Below, in pieces: positions 48,836-60,710 of a DNA stretch of 64,000 nucleotides. Each line of letters starts with the position of its first letter. The first letter of the stretch is position 1. The notes beneath the pieces were generated by a model. It was not told the DNA's origin. It saw only the letters and a program-made list of their open reading frames with translations, and made no database searches. The translations under genes were made by a program, and so were the position numbers. Location: assembly GCA_032622095.1 (NCBI GenBank), contig CP136065.1:243349474-243413473 (forward strand), in the 5' to 3' direction. The stretch comes from Siphonodentalium dalli. Taxonomy: Eukaryota > Mollusca > Scaphopoda > Gadilida > Siphonodentaliidae.

Positions 48836-49690
48836 GCTATGGCAATTTCGACGCCCATTGGGCAATATCGACGCCCATCGGGCAATTTCGACGCATTATA
48901 TCGGGCAACTTCGACGCCCATCGGGCAACTTTGACGCCCATCGACCAACTACGACGCCCATCGGGCAACTTCGACGCCAATCGGGCAACTTCGACGCCCA
49001 TCGGGCAACTACGACGCCTACAAGGGCAACTTCGACGCACATTTATAAGGCAATTTCGACGCCCATCGGACAACCTTTTATCGGGCAACTTCGATGCCTT
49101 TTTTCGGGCAACTTCGACACCTTTTATCGGGCAACTTCGACGCCCATCGGGCAACTTTGACGCCTACATGGGCAAATTTGACGCCTACATGGGCAACTTC
49201 GACGCCTACATGGGCAACTTCGACGCCTACATGGACAACTTCGACGCCCATTAGGCAATTTCGACGCCTACATGGGCAACTTCGACGCCTTTTATCGGGC
49301 AACTTCGACGCCCATCGGGCAACGTTGACGCCTACATGGACAACTTCGACGCCTACATGGACAACCTCGACGCCTAAATGGGCAACCTCGACGCCTACAT
49401 GGGCAACCTCGACGCCTACATGGGCAACCTCGACGCCTACATGGACAACTTCGACGCCTACATGGGCAACCTCGACGCCCATTAGGCGATTTCGACGCCC
49501 ATCGGGCAACTTCGACGCCTTTTACCGGGCAACTTCGACGCCTATCGGGCACTTCGACGCCCATCGGGCAACTTCGACGCCCACACGGGTAACTTTGACG
49601 CCAATCGGGCAACTTCAACGCCCACATGGGCAACTTCGACGGGTGTTATTGACGTCCCACAGGTACTATTGACGTCTCACAGACAGTTTG
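48836..49690. repeat. GC-rich 20-bp minisatellite, about 40 copies
   Basis: The unit is TCGACGCCCATCGGGCAACT, with GCCTACATGGGCAAC and GCCTTTTATCGGGCAAC variants. The unit contains few stop triplets, so several overlapping frames on both strands stay open (up to 192 codons). A 20-bp unit shifts frame every copy, and no start or splice context supports translation. It is much richer in GC and CpG than its surroundings. Confidence 0.95.
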
Positions 49691-51382
49691 ACACCCGCCG
49701 AGCAATTTTCATGCGAAGACAATTTCGTCCCAGAAACAATGACATTACCCGTATTTTGCGATTAGATGACATATCATAATTCATATATTTTGATATGCGA
49801 CGATATCCACGTATTTTAAAAACCGTTAAGCATAAATTTTGGTAATGTACAGTTCTTAAGTTAGACTTAACAAGGCAACATATTCAGCAATACTATCAGT
49901 GTACACAATTATACCGACAATTAAATGTCACGTATAGCAATTCAAACTGTAATTATTGGACATTTATGCTTGTTTAATACTACTATCCGACTCGAAATTC
50001 CAGTTCCGAAACAACTTGTAGCCAACCTACATGTACAACATTACTTCAACAACTCGAAAGTTTTATATGGAAACTTTGTAATTGGAAAATTAACTTTGAA
50101 TCTTGAGGTACATGTACATTGTAACATTCGTACTTCTATAATAGCAAACTGTTACCCTTGTAACACTCGTACCTTGTTATGTAATTCGGAGCATCAATAT
50201 AGATATCAATATACATGTATATATAGATATATATACAATTGCAAAAGAAGTGAATGCCTCACATTGCTCTCAACTGGATCACGTTACTGACCGCAATTAA
50301 AGATACATACTCTAAATTATTTTTTAACGCTCCTAAATTTATATAATATCGTTCACAGTGGTTAACCGTATGTGTTGGCATTAAATCATACCTGACAAAA
50401 TTGATGACAACCCAACCATCTTTTGTAGAAATATTGTTAGAATCTGATGATACGCGACCACCGAATCGAATCGTCCCCTTCCAGTGCATTTTTAGCATAA
50501 ATATGGACTTTATCCTGTATAACATAAACAGTTTTTCTTTATCAGCTTACAGCTGAATCTGTATTAACTATTCAATCAAATAGAATCACTTGACCAATTG
50601 GAACATGAATTCAGGTTTAGTGATGGTGTATTCCCAAGACATGCATTTACATTGATGTAGATCAGTTCTTGGTAATATATTCAACGTACACATATATATC
50701 CTATCACATAAGTATGACGTTGATAAACAACATTGCTTTAATAAATAGTATGTTCCGCCGTTGTATCATATTTTGTTTCGTTCGAAGTCTATAATGCCAA
50801 ATTATAGGAGTAGCTGAGCATTTGTTCTCTCAGTTTACTGATATTAAGTTCTGACTTTTACAAATTGTAACTCGATTATCTCTACATTCTTACATACACC
50901 TGTTGAATTCTACCACACAAAACAAAGATACCAGGGTTTTAAAATCATCCTTGTAATGTGTGAAACATCGCATTGAATATTTAAATTTTTTATGGAATAT
51001 ATTGACAATCAGTCTGTGTGTGTAACGCTTACAGTATAAGTCTCTATTTATAGTGTACCCTTCCCCAATTGGTATTATGATGACTCTTGTCAATTAGATT
51101 GGATCATTCATTGTGCATCAAATTACGTAGAGTACTTTCTGGTAAAGGATTGAAATATATTTGCTGTTGTGGAAGTACATATTTATACTGATATATATTG
51201 AATCATGTATGACTGTTGAATTATCATATTATTTAATACTGATGTCTCCTCGAATTGTCCCTTTTAGGAGATAGTGTGAACCGCATCTCCTCCCAGAGTG
51301 ATCAGAGGCCCAGATGACTCCTCTGACCTTTGGGCCCCTCTCCAAGAATGCATCATTATGAATTTCTGGTGGCCGTTGGCTT
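49691..51382. other. Unassigned; no gene found
   Basis: AT-rich sequence. Open frames at 49925-50290 (+) and 50259-50525 (-) have no recognised domain. Confidence 0.5.
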
Positions 51383-52202
51383 GGCAGAAGTTGGAGAATT
51401 CATAATCATTTCATGTGTAAAAGGTAGAGTGCAAGCATGAGGAGGAGATAAAAGTGAGAGTAAGGTTTCATTATTGTTCACATGTTTAATGTATGTTTGT
51501 TGGGAGATCAGATCTCAATAAATAATATTATGGCCATTCCGTCTTAGTCATAATTTCCAAATGGAGTGGTTCTAATTAATAGTGAAGGGCATAGTAATTG
51601 GGCAATTTTGTTATCAAAATGTGCAATTTCTAAACCGGAAATATTTACTCTATAGACTATATATTACTCCGACGATACCGGTACACTTATGTTACACGAA
51701 CTATAGTGACCTTTGAACTTCCCATGATTCTCTTGGATTTCCCATAATTCTAATATCGGGTATAAAACACTTTTCGCGCCGAAAATATTCACTCGATTTC
51801 GAATTTTTCGACATGGCACTTCGATTAAGTTTTCCCACCCACCCTATTCTCCTTTTTTCTAATTTAGATAAGTTTTAGATGATTGTTCACGGTAATTCGC
51901 TTACCGCTAGAATAATGTTTATTTCTTGAGATTTTGTCTTGTTCTGATTACATAATATTAATAATATGTGTTATATATTTATGTGGGCAGAAGTTGGAGA
52001 ATTCATAATCATTTCATGTGTAAAATGTAGAGTGCAAGCATGAGGAGGAGAGAAAAGTGAGAGTAAGGTTTCATTATTGTTCACATGTTTAATGTATGTT
52101 TGTTGGGAGATCAGATCTCAATAAATAATATTATGGCCATTCCGTCTTAGTCATAATTTCCAAATGGAGTGATTCTAATTAATAGTGAAGGGCATAGTAA
52201 TT
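51383..52202. repeat. 217-bp direct repeats flanking 386 bp
   Basis: 51383-51599 and 51986-52202 are direct repeats with three visible mismatches (start GGCAGAAGTTGGAGAATTCA, end GGGCATAGTAATT). The 386 bp between them starts with copy 2 of the 231-bp repeat (51600-51830). This could be a tandem duplication of a 603-bp unit or a miniature terminal-repeat element. Canonical TG...CA ends are absent. Confidence 0.9.
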
Positions 52203-52578
52203 AGGTTGAATTAAGCAAATCCCCCTTTGATTGATCATTTTTGGCATTTACATAGTATATATAGTTGGAAGCAATTTTCATGGTGTGGTCGAGGAGTCAT
52301 GTGATCTGAAGTCAGCAGGGTCCACAATGGAATCAAATTGGCTATGCCAGCTTTTTGTGCAACCCTGTTGGCTCTAGATCTCATGAAACTTGTCCCACTC
52401 TGTGACATGTCACACTGAATCTGCTTATACTTATTTTATTACTGATTCCATTTATACTCTACAGTCACATCTATATTCTATTTACAACCTCATATAACAC
52501 ATATACATATGTTACCTATTCTTACTCTGTTACAATGTTTCATGATTCAAGAGCCAATAAACTTATCTTATCTTAAGT
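52203..52578 (+). repeat. Probable 3' tail of a non-LTR retrotransposon
   Basis: It ends GCCAATAAACTTATCTTATC followed by TTA, the short-repeat tail typical of CR1/L2-type 3' UTRs. No coding part is seen immediately upstream. Confidence 0.45.
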
Positions 52579-52675
52579 ATCACGTCGAGTTGAAGAGGTC
52601 AGATCGCTGGATCAAACGAGCCGCCGCAGGCGTCGAGTTTGATCCAGCGATCTGATCTCTTCAACGAGACGTGAT
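52579..52675. repeat. 97-bp hairpin with 42-bp arms
   Basis: ATCACGTCGAGTTGAAGAGG...GATCAAACGAG pairs with the right arm ending ...CAACGAGACGTGAT, with a GC-rich loop. It starts immediately after the (TTATC) tail described at 52203-52578. Confidence 0.85.
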
Positions 52676-53440
52676 GCGAAGCCCAGATCAATTCACTGCA
52701 GCGATAACAGGTTTATTATGTGACATGTTTTTTATTTAAAAAGCACAATTAATTATGAAATGAAACCACATGTTGGCCACTAGTAACAAGAATAGAGAAG
52801 GGTGGTATGACATCGGATCAAACTGTAGCTGATCCGATGGTCGGGAAATGATCGCTTTACTATAGTGGTATTGGGGAAAGAAAAACGATAGTCATATAAT
52901 AAATAAATAGATGACATGAAGTCAGTTCCATTGTACAGGGACTCTAAAGTGACATCGGTGCGTATTCAGGGCGGAGAGAGGAACGTCGGCGCGTGTTCAT
53001 GGACAGGAACACCTAATATAGACCAAACATTTTTATCGTGGATTTTCTCCAAACGTATATAAAGAAGAAAGTCATTAAAGACAGTTCCGTGATATACGAA
53101 ACTTAACGGTGTAGTTTAAAGTAGCACCATTCAGTTCAGGACAGGGGATTCGGAGATCACCGCAATTAATAAAACATCTTTTCGCAGATGTTCCTACAAA
53201 CATACATAGCGAAGGGTGGATCCATGACATCGGGAATAAAATCAAGTTCCCAACTGGTGATGTCCAAGTCAGGAAATGGATACCAACAGTGCAGGGGCAC
53301 CAACATTGTAGGGAAACGGGCCAATCTTTGACATTAATTAATTGTTGCCCAACTATTCAGCCATAATTATGCTTATGTATATATTTGTTAACCGATAGAA
53401 AACATAAACAAATATGGTTCCTTATAATTTCTGACAACCC
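52676..53440. other. Unassigned; no gene found
   Basis: A small palindrome (CGGATCA...TGATCCG) lies near 52815. A TATA-box-like GTATATAAAG at 53055 has no associated gene. Confidence 0.45.
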
Positions 53441-53860
53441 TGCTTGTTTATTATGCACTGCGAAAATATTTTTCTCAATAAGAAAACAATTACTTGAAAC
53501 AAGAAATATTAAGAAAATAAATCATATTTTGAGAACATATTCCCTTCAGGTCTGTTACGTTAAGAACACTTAAAAATATCCCATAAGGCAAGAGATAGTT
53601 TTCTAAAATATGATAGATTTAATCGTGAAACCTGAAAAAAAGTTAGAAATAAATCTTTCATTTGAGAAACCATTTTCTTAATAAGAAAATGTTTTCTGAA
53701 ATGAAAATTTATTTCTTAATTTGTTCTTGTTTCAAGATTTTTTTTAAAGCTAAGAAATTTGTTCTTCAAATTTGAGAAATTTTGTCGACATAACAAAAAA
53801 TCTATCAAAAAAAATAACATCATTATTGAGAACAAAATAATGTAACAAAATTTAAATTGT
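53441..53860. repeat. A/T-rich inverted repeat segment
   Basis: CTTGAAACAAGAAATATTAA (about 53491) and its complement-like TTCTTAATTTGTTCTTGTTT (about 53711) form an inverted pair within a tract of AGAAA/TTTCT motifs. It is probably an old MITE. Confidence 0.5.
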
Positions 53861-55906
53861 ATCGGCTAAGCTATTGGGTCATTATATATCAAAATAACCC
53901 ATAATATTTGGGCCTTAAATTTGACCGATATACCTTTATATGTATGACTCTTTTTGTTTCTCACGTTCTGGGGATCAATGTAGGTCAATATATACGATAG
54001 CAACTCATTCCACGGACACAACATTATATAGAAAGGCTTAAAAAGGTGACAGAAATGTATTAACTGTTTCAGGTCCGCACTTGAACGCTCTTCAGTTAAC
54101 ATTATCATGTAGCAATCTCAACGAACGCTCTTTATTGATACGTTCTGAACAGGGTTTACGCTGGACGAAAATTAAAGCCACATGGCGGTTTGGCGCTCCA
54201 AAATACACATACTGTAATATTATTCGCTTTTGAATTTTTCTCGCTATCGAAATATGTCGATACATATCTGAACTAACTTTCTACGAGCATTATGTAACAC
54301 AAAAAAACGCATTGAATTAATGTAAAATACAACTGTGAATACGGCGTTTGTGTCCCAAACAAAAAACCGCCATTTGCTCGACATGGAACAGAAAAGAGCG
54401 TTCAGTCGTAGTCTATTCCTGATATGGTAGCAATAAAGAGCGTTTGTCTGACTTCTGGCGAAAAGTTCAAAACGGCTGAAAAATGGCTATGACTTTGGCA
54501 AGTGTAGTTCAGAGCATATGAAGCCAGTATATCAATAGTTCGTTTATTTATCGACATATAGTATCCGTCACTCTAAATTACGTCAAAAACAATTTGGAGG
54601 TTCGAATGAGCCATGTCCGTTTAATATGCATTGTTACAATGACTACATGCGTCCACAATACAAACGGACAAAGGGAGGATTAACTGTCAAAACAAATTAA
54701 TAATTACATTTTGTGGTATCAACATTGATATCATGTCACAAAGGGGTACCCGTTACAAAGTACACACAACAGCCTCAATGGAATATTTACAGAACGTCGC
54801 ATTTTACACTCACATTTTAACCACGGTCGATTAGCTGTTTGATGAAAATTTTATTATGACATAAAGATGAGATTACCGTTTTGTGAAAACTAAAGAAGAT
54901 TACATATAACTGTCAACATAACACTGCTGCATGACTGCGCTACATGTAAATTGATACATTCTTGTTTTGGATTCCCATTGTATTGTCTGTAATTCGGCAC
55001 ACATAATGAATAACCTACGTTCGATGTTTTATGACTCGATAGTTCACATCCCATAATTAAAAACTCACTTGCCAAAATTTTTGCCAAATGAGAATATTTT
55101 TTGCCAAATGAAAATATGTTTGCCATTTGCAAATTTGGCAAGCGGCAGCGAGAACCCTGGTGCTGAAAATGGACCATTTTTTCTCATCCACAAACAGTCC
55201 ACTAATCATGCACAGCTCATGTATACTACAAGTATTCCATGTATTTATCGTTGATGTTGGTCCCTGGAACGTGTCAAGCCCAGATACATAGGCAACCATC
55301 AAGTCACATTCGAAGACTGAGTATTAAGTGTCGCTTCAAGTATAATCTTGTTGTGAGTCTATGAAAAAGAACTTGGGACATTATACTCTATATCTCTCTC
55401 CCATATTATAGATTTGGGGGTACCATTATGTTATCAAAACTTGCATGACACTATAGAACGACATGTTATTTAACTCGCTCAGAACTCGGACACGTAAACA
55501 TATTTTTCAGTGTGTGAAGAAAAATTGCAGCTTCCGTTTTAGTCAAGCCATGTGACTTACAATGCGTTTGAAATCGGTGAAACCAGGATTAATGACATAC
55601 ATCCAGAGACGTGGCGACAGGTGGTGGTTTTGTGGGGTGGGGGGGGGGGGGGGGGGTAGACACAACATTAGTTGGAAAATCACACCAACAATAAGCTGAA
55701 ATTGTTCTTGTAGTTTGATTTTCCAACTTGTGACAATTTATTAGAGTGGAATTTTTTTAGACTAACATTTGCTCATGTTCCTACTTTTAGTCAACAGTTT
55801 AGACTGAAATGGCCATCAGTTGGAAAATTTCCAACCCTTGGGAGGTTCAGATTGGAAATTTCCAACAGTTGGAAAGCTTGTGTCCATGTCCCTCCACCGC
55901 GGTCAC
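53861..55906. other. No gene; repeat-related patch at 54120-54450
   Basis: AACGCTCTTTATTG (54123) and CAATAAAGAGCGTT (about 54431) are inverted and match blocks in the TTAA element at 38797-39405. An 18-base G run lies at 55639-55656. No exon was found. Confidence 0.5.
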
Positions 55907-56100
55907 TATGAATACCGAACACAACCGAAAACAAGTTAAAATAGGAAATGTAACAAATAAAGTGTATAGGGGTGTGTAGGTAGATGTAAGGTAGCGATAT
56001 GTGAAGTTTGATACAATTTGGGCGATTAAAAGTTACGTTAATGGTAGTTTTATGTAATTTTTCGCCGTCGGCGCATAAGCCAGAGTCCGGCGAGATGGCG
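55907..56100. repeat. 200-bp CGCCGTCGGC repeat, unit interrupted by an insertion
   Basis: It starts TATGAATACCGAACAC, includes GATATGTGAAGTTTGAT and CGCCGTCGGC, and breaks off at GAGATGGCG, where the element 56101-59288 is inserted. The unit resumes at 59289 and is followed by another copy. Confidence 0.8.
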
Positions 56101-59100
56101 CACCCCCGTGTACGTGGTATCGCCAAGACCGAGGGTATCGCCAAAACCGAGAATATGGGAAAGTCATTTTCACGTATATGATATGGGGATATGTTTGTTT
56201 CTCACCGTAATACAGATATCGAGCATCGTATGTGTATGTCCACACGAAGCATGAGTATTTATCCACCAGTTGTCAATCAGTTTTCCCACATCAGACCATT
56301 AATTTTTTTTTGGCGATTTTTGTCAATGGTGTTTTTGCTTTTGCTCACTCAAATTTTCGAGAACAACCATTCACTAGTATAGTTCCTGGACTTCCACGCT
56401 TCCAAAACAAATACCGGTATATAGTTGAATCTGTCAATGAAGCATAGGATTTGACAGAATTTAATAAATCCTTGTCGTTCTCAATATCCGCGCGATATGA
56501 AGGGACCACTGTCGGTCCAGAAAGATGCGAACGGCACAGATGAAGATGCGCCAAACGCCGAGTTTCTGTGCAGTAAATATGCGTATTACTTAAGGAGTTC
56601 TGATGAGTTTTCGAGTGTTTTTATGTGTATCTGAGACTGATCAATTGGACGGCGAATGTCAACTGAAATATGAATCCATAACATATTCGAAATAATGTGT
56701 GCATATTATATTATGAATGTATTTCAATTGAAATTAATTGAACATCCATCTCAGAATTCAGATTTGCGATCTCAATAACGTGAATGAATGAAACGCGATG
56801 CCTTTATCACACGCACGTGAATGCTGCCGTTCACATGCATGCAGCTAATCGGATATTCGTTTACTATTAACATGCTTGGAGTTTGTATATAGACCACAAA
56901 TGCCGGACGACACGCTACGGCGTATCAACGATTTGTTATAATCATGTTTATTTTACAGACTTTATGACTCGTTGCCACTCGAGTAGACCGTTACGCGACA
57001 ATGAAACCGAATCATCTTATCGAATATACATATATCGTATTGCTCCAAATTATGCAATTCTGGCTTTTTTAAGAGTCATTAGATCAAATAGAAATTACAG
57101 CAACGTCCAGCGCAATATGACCACGCCTATAAAAAGTGTGCCTAAAATGTACATGATAACTCTTAGATACTTCCTAAGATATAAAAGGGAATCCACTTGT
57201 TGCATCATCATTGCTTCGGGTAGTACTGCCCTGACAATACCAAGTACCAAGATATTTCAACACGTGCATATTATTGAAATTGAAACAAACAACTTGTGAT
57301 ACAGTCGAAATAAACAAGACAACGTGTTGCAAATGTTGATCAATTGAACAGTGCGTGCATATATACAGGTTCACTGGCCAATCAACCTCGACGAACTTAT
57401 GACGTTATTTGATTGAACGATAATGTGATTGTTTTGAGTGACAACGTGTCACAACGGCTGTATATGACTTGGTTGTCGGAAATAATATCAAACTTTGCGG
57501 TCGTTTTAATTGTACTGTCTACTTTGGCGGTTCTCTTGTGAAATAACGCGTGGCATTATAAGAAATAAATATTCATATTAGGCCTATGCAGTTATAAGAC
57601 AAATTTACCATTAACCGGCTGTGCGTTGTATAATTTGTTTTCAAACTTTTCGGTTATAACTGCAGACCATTAATCGAAACAAGAGTCATTTCTGACCTCG
57701 TTAAACTAAGAATGATAACGTTAAAATATTGAATCTACCAAAACAATAACACATGTATGTCCCGTACGATGACCTCATGTAATAGTTCCCAAGATGATGG
57801 AGATTTATGCATAATTTCATTTAGATTGTTGTGTGCAAATCTTAGCTATATTACTTTTTTTCAAAATAAGTGAAAAAGAATAATTCTAGAACTTAACAAG
57901 CCGAAAACTAAATCTGCGAACAATACGAATTGAAAGTCATCGTGACGCTGAACATCCATAACAATTTTGGTTAGAACCATAAACCAAACTCAGGACGGAG
58001 ACCCTGATAAGATAAGATTCATTTCGGTTAAAAATACATATCAATTACAGTATATGCAACCTATACGATAACATAATGAAGTCTTGTGTAAATATTATGC
58101 CCACATAATATGTGGTCCGATGGGCTAAATTAGAAAAGTTATAAACTATTGTGTAATTTACATGTGCACATAACAATCATGGCAGTATACACATGTTCCA
58201 CAGTGAAGTGTTTATTATAAATAGCAGTAACTTTGTTGTGTGTTTGTTCATATATGTTCGGATGTTTAGTGTGTTAACATAGAATCGTTTCAATTTTATC
58301 TGACGACTCTTAAAAAAGCCAGAATTGCATAATTTGGAGCAATATTATATATATATATATATATTCGATAAGATGATTCGGTTTCATTGTCGCGTAACGG
58401 TCTACTCGAGTGGGAACGAGTCATAAAGTCTCTAAAATAAACATGATTATAACAAATCGTTGATACGCCGAAGCGTGTCGTCTGGCATGTGTGGTCTATA
58501 TACAAACTCCAAGCATGTTAATAGTAAACGAATATCCGATTAGCTGCATGCATGCGAACGGCAGCATTCACGTGCGTGTGATCAAGGCATCGCGTTATCA
58601 TTCATTCACGTTATTGAGATCGCTAATCTGAATGCTGAGATGGATGTTCAATTAATTTCAATTGAAATACATTCATAATATAATATGCACACATTATTTC
58701 GAATATGTTATGGATTCATATTTCAGTTGACATTCGCAGTCCAATTGATCAGTCTCAGATACACATAAAAACACTCGAAAACTCATCAGAACTCCTTAAG
58801 TAATACGCATATTTACTGCACAGAAACTCGGCGTTTGGTGCATCTTCATCTGTGCCGTTCGCATCTTTCTGGACTGACAGTGGTCCCTTCATATCGCGCG
58901 GATATTGAGAATGACAAGGATTTATTAAATTCTGTCAACTCCTATGCTTCATTGACAGATTCAACTATATACCGGCATTTGTTTTGGAAGCGTGGAAGTC
59001 CAGGAACTATACTAGTGAATGGTTGCTCTCGAAAATTTGAGTGAGCAAAAGCAAAAACACCATTGAAAAAATTCGCCAAAAAATAATTAATGATCTGATC

Positions 59101-59288
59101 TGGGAAAACTGATTGACAACTGGTGGATAAATACTCATGCTTCGTGTGGACATACACATACGATGCTCGATGTCTGTATTACGGTGAGAAACAAACATAT
59201 CCCCATATCATATACGTGAAAATGACTTTCCCATATTCTCGGTTTTGGCGATACCCTCGGTCTTGGCGATACCATGTACACGGGGGTG
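56101..59288. mobile_element. 3.19-kb foldback element, about 1-kb inverted arms, TGGCG duplication
   Basis: The arms 56101-57090 and 58290-59288 are inverted copies, differing at one of the first 97 outer positions and more toward the middle. The spacer is about 1.2 kb. The ends are CACCCCCGTGTAC. TGGCG occurs on both flanks (56096-56100, 59289-59293), and removing the element plus one TGGCG restores an intact copy of the surrounding 200-bp repeat. A 5-bp GC-rich target duplication and CAC ends are characteristic of the Transib/RAG-like superfamily, a tentative placement. No transposase is recognised. Matching open frames in both arms (about 69 codons) simply reflect arm identity. Confidence 0.88.
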
Positions 59289-59503
59289 TGGCGGCTAACT
59301 ATATGAATGCCGAACACAAGTCCAAATAAGGCGTATATAAGGGAAATATAAAATAAAGTTTATAATGAATAGTATGTATATGTAAGTTAGTGATATGTGA
59401 AGTTTGATGCAATTTCGGCGAGAAAAAGGTTTCGTTATTGGTAGGTTTATGTACAATATTACGCTGTCGGCGTAAACCAGAGTTCGGCTAGATGGCGGCT
59501 AAC
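59289..59503. repeat. 200-bp CGCCGTCGGC repeat, continuing unit
   Basis: It resumes the interrupted unit and carries a further copy (TATGAATGCCGAACAC at about 59301 to GATGGCGGCTAAC at about 59503). A partial fragment recurs near 59812-59850. Confidence 0.8.
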
Positions 59504-60710
59504 AATATAAATTTTTTGTTTAAACATATTTTATTGTAATATAATATTACAAGAGGGATCGGGGCACAAGTTTTAACAACTTAAATCCGCCCCTCTCCCA
59601 TTAACATTTTAACAAATACAACTTAGATGACGAACATAACATATATACAGGATGATGTATGGTGTGGTTTTGATTGCTGTCAGTCCTATCCTGCTTTTGA
59701 AATTTCATCTGAGGTAGTCAACATTTGTAACGCAAAGGAGGATCTCGCCTATATTTGTTAGCGGAGGGGGCCTAATTAAAGCGTTTCGTTGATGAAATGT
59801 ATGAAAAACAATATGAATACCGAACACAAGTCCAAATTAGGCGAAAACAGGAAAATATATTAAACTAGAATGCACTCTCTGGAGCTGCCTATACTTGCGC
59901 CCATCACACATTTGGCATGTTTTGTGGCGTCTTACCAACAACAGTTTGAACCACGGGTGCTGGCCTCTCGTTTGAGAGATCGATAACAAATCTCAGTTCA
60001 CCCATCGCAGAAATAGTTGTGTGTGCGGACAGTGATACGTACGAGTTGTTCGACATATTTATAGAAAGGGTGTGAAAATGATTGGTTGCCTATGATGCTA
60101 TATTATATACCTATTGGGTTAAATTACTAGTTTGACGAGAATCACATAATTACAAATACCGACACAATTAAATAAAAGACACGCGACCATTGGCTAGTCT
60201 TTGATTAACATTGTGTCAATGGGAACGTTCCCTCATTAGCAACTGATCTACAATCTTCGGGAACATACCATCAAAATGCCTATATATTGCGTTGAGAATG
60301 AGAAAGCTTGTTTCCCCGGTCAATTAATAAGGCATTTTAATAATCCATGTTTCTGTGCACATTCACATTTTTCAGTGCAATTGTTTTTCAATTGAACCAC
60401 GCGCTCGACTGTTTGGCCGGACACGATTTATATGCACCAGGATCTTTCGAAAATGTTTTGAACTTTCAAGAAATATGTTGGCAGTTGGCACCTCACTGTC
60501 TCTGCGAAAAAAAAGAACGATTCCGCACGCTTTTTTTTATACTTGATCTTAACTCATTTCTTCGAGTTTCAAGTTACATAAAATAGACTTCTAATGGGCA
60601 GTACTATTGCCCACTTTTGTTTCCATGCAATATATAAATATTTATAATAATAAAACACGAAGTTGTTGGCAGATGGAATGGTTTAGCCAGTCCGTGTAAT
60701 ACGAGTCTAA
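59504..60710. other. Unassigned; no gene found
   Basis: No supported feature besides the partial 200-bp repeat fragment near 59812. Confidence 0.5.

Noticed and set aside
48811..49672. Long overlapping open frames (up to 192 codons) on both strands
   Set aside because: They are produced by the stop-poor 20-bp minisatellite. The unit length is not a multiple of three and the product is a shifting mixture.
53055..53064. TATA-box-like GTATATAAAG as a promoter
   Set aside because: No gene or coding exon was found downstream. Such motifs are expected by chance in AT-rich sequence.
56345..59044. Matching 69-71-codon open frames in both arms of the 3.19-kb element, as a conserved protein
   Set aside because: Conservation is explained by the near-identity of the inverted arms. 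No domain or coding signature was seen.
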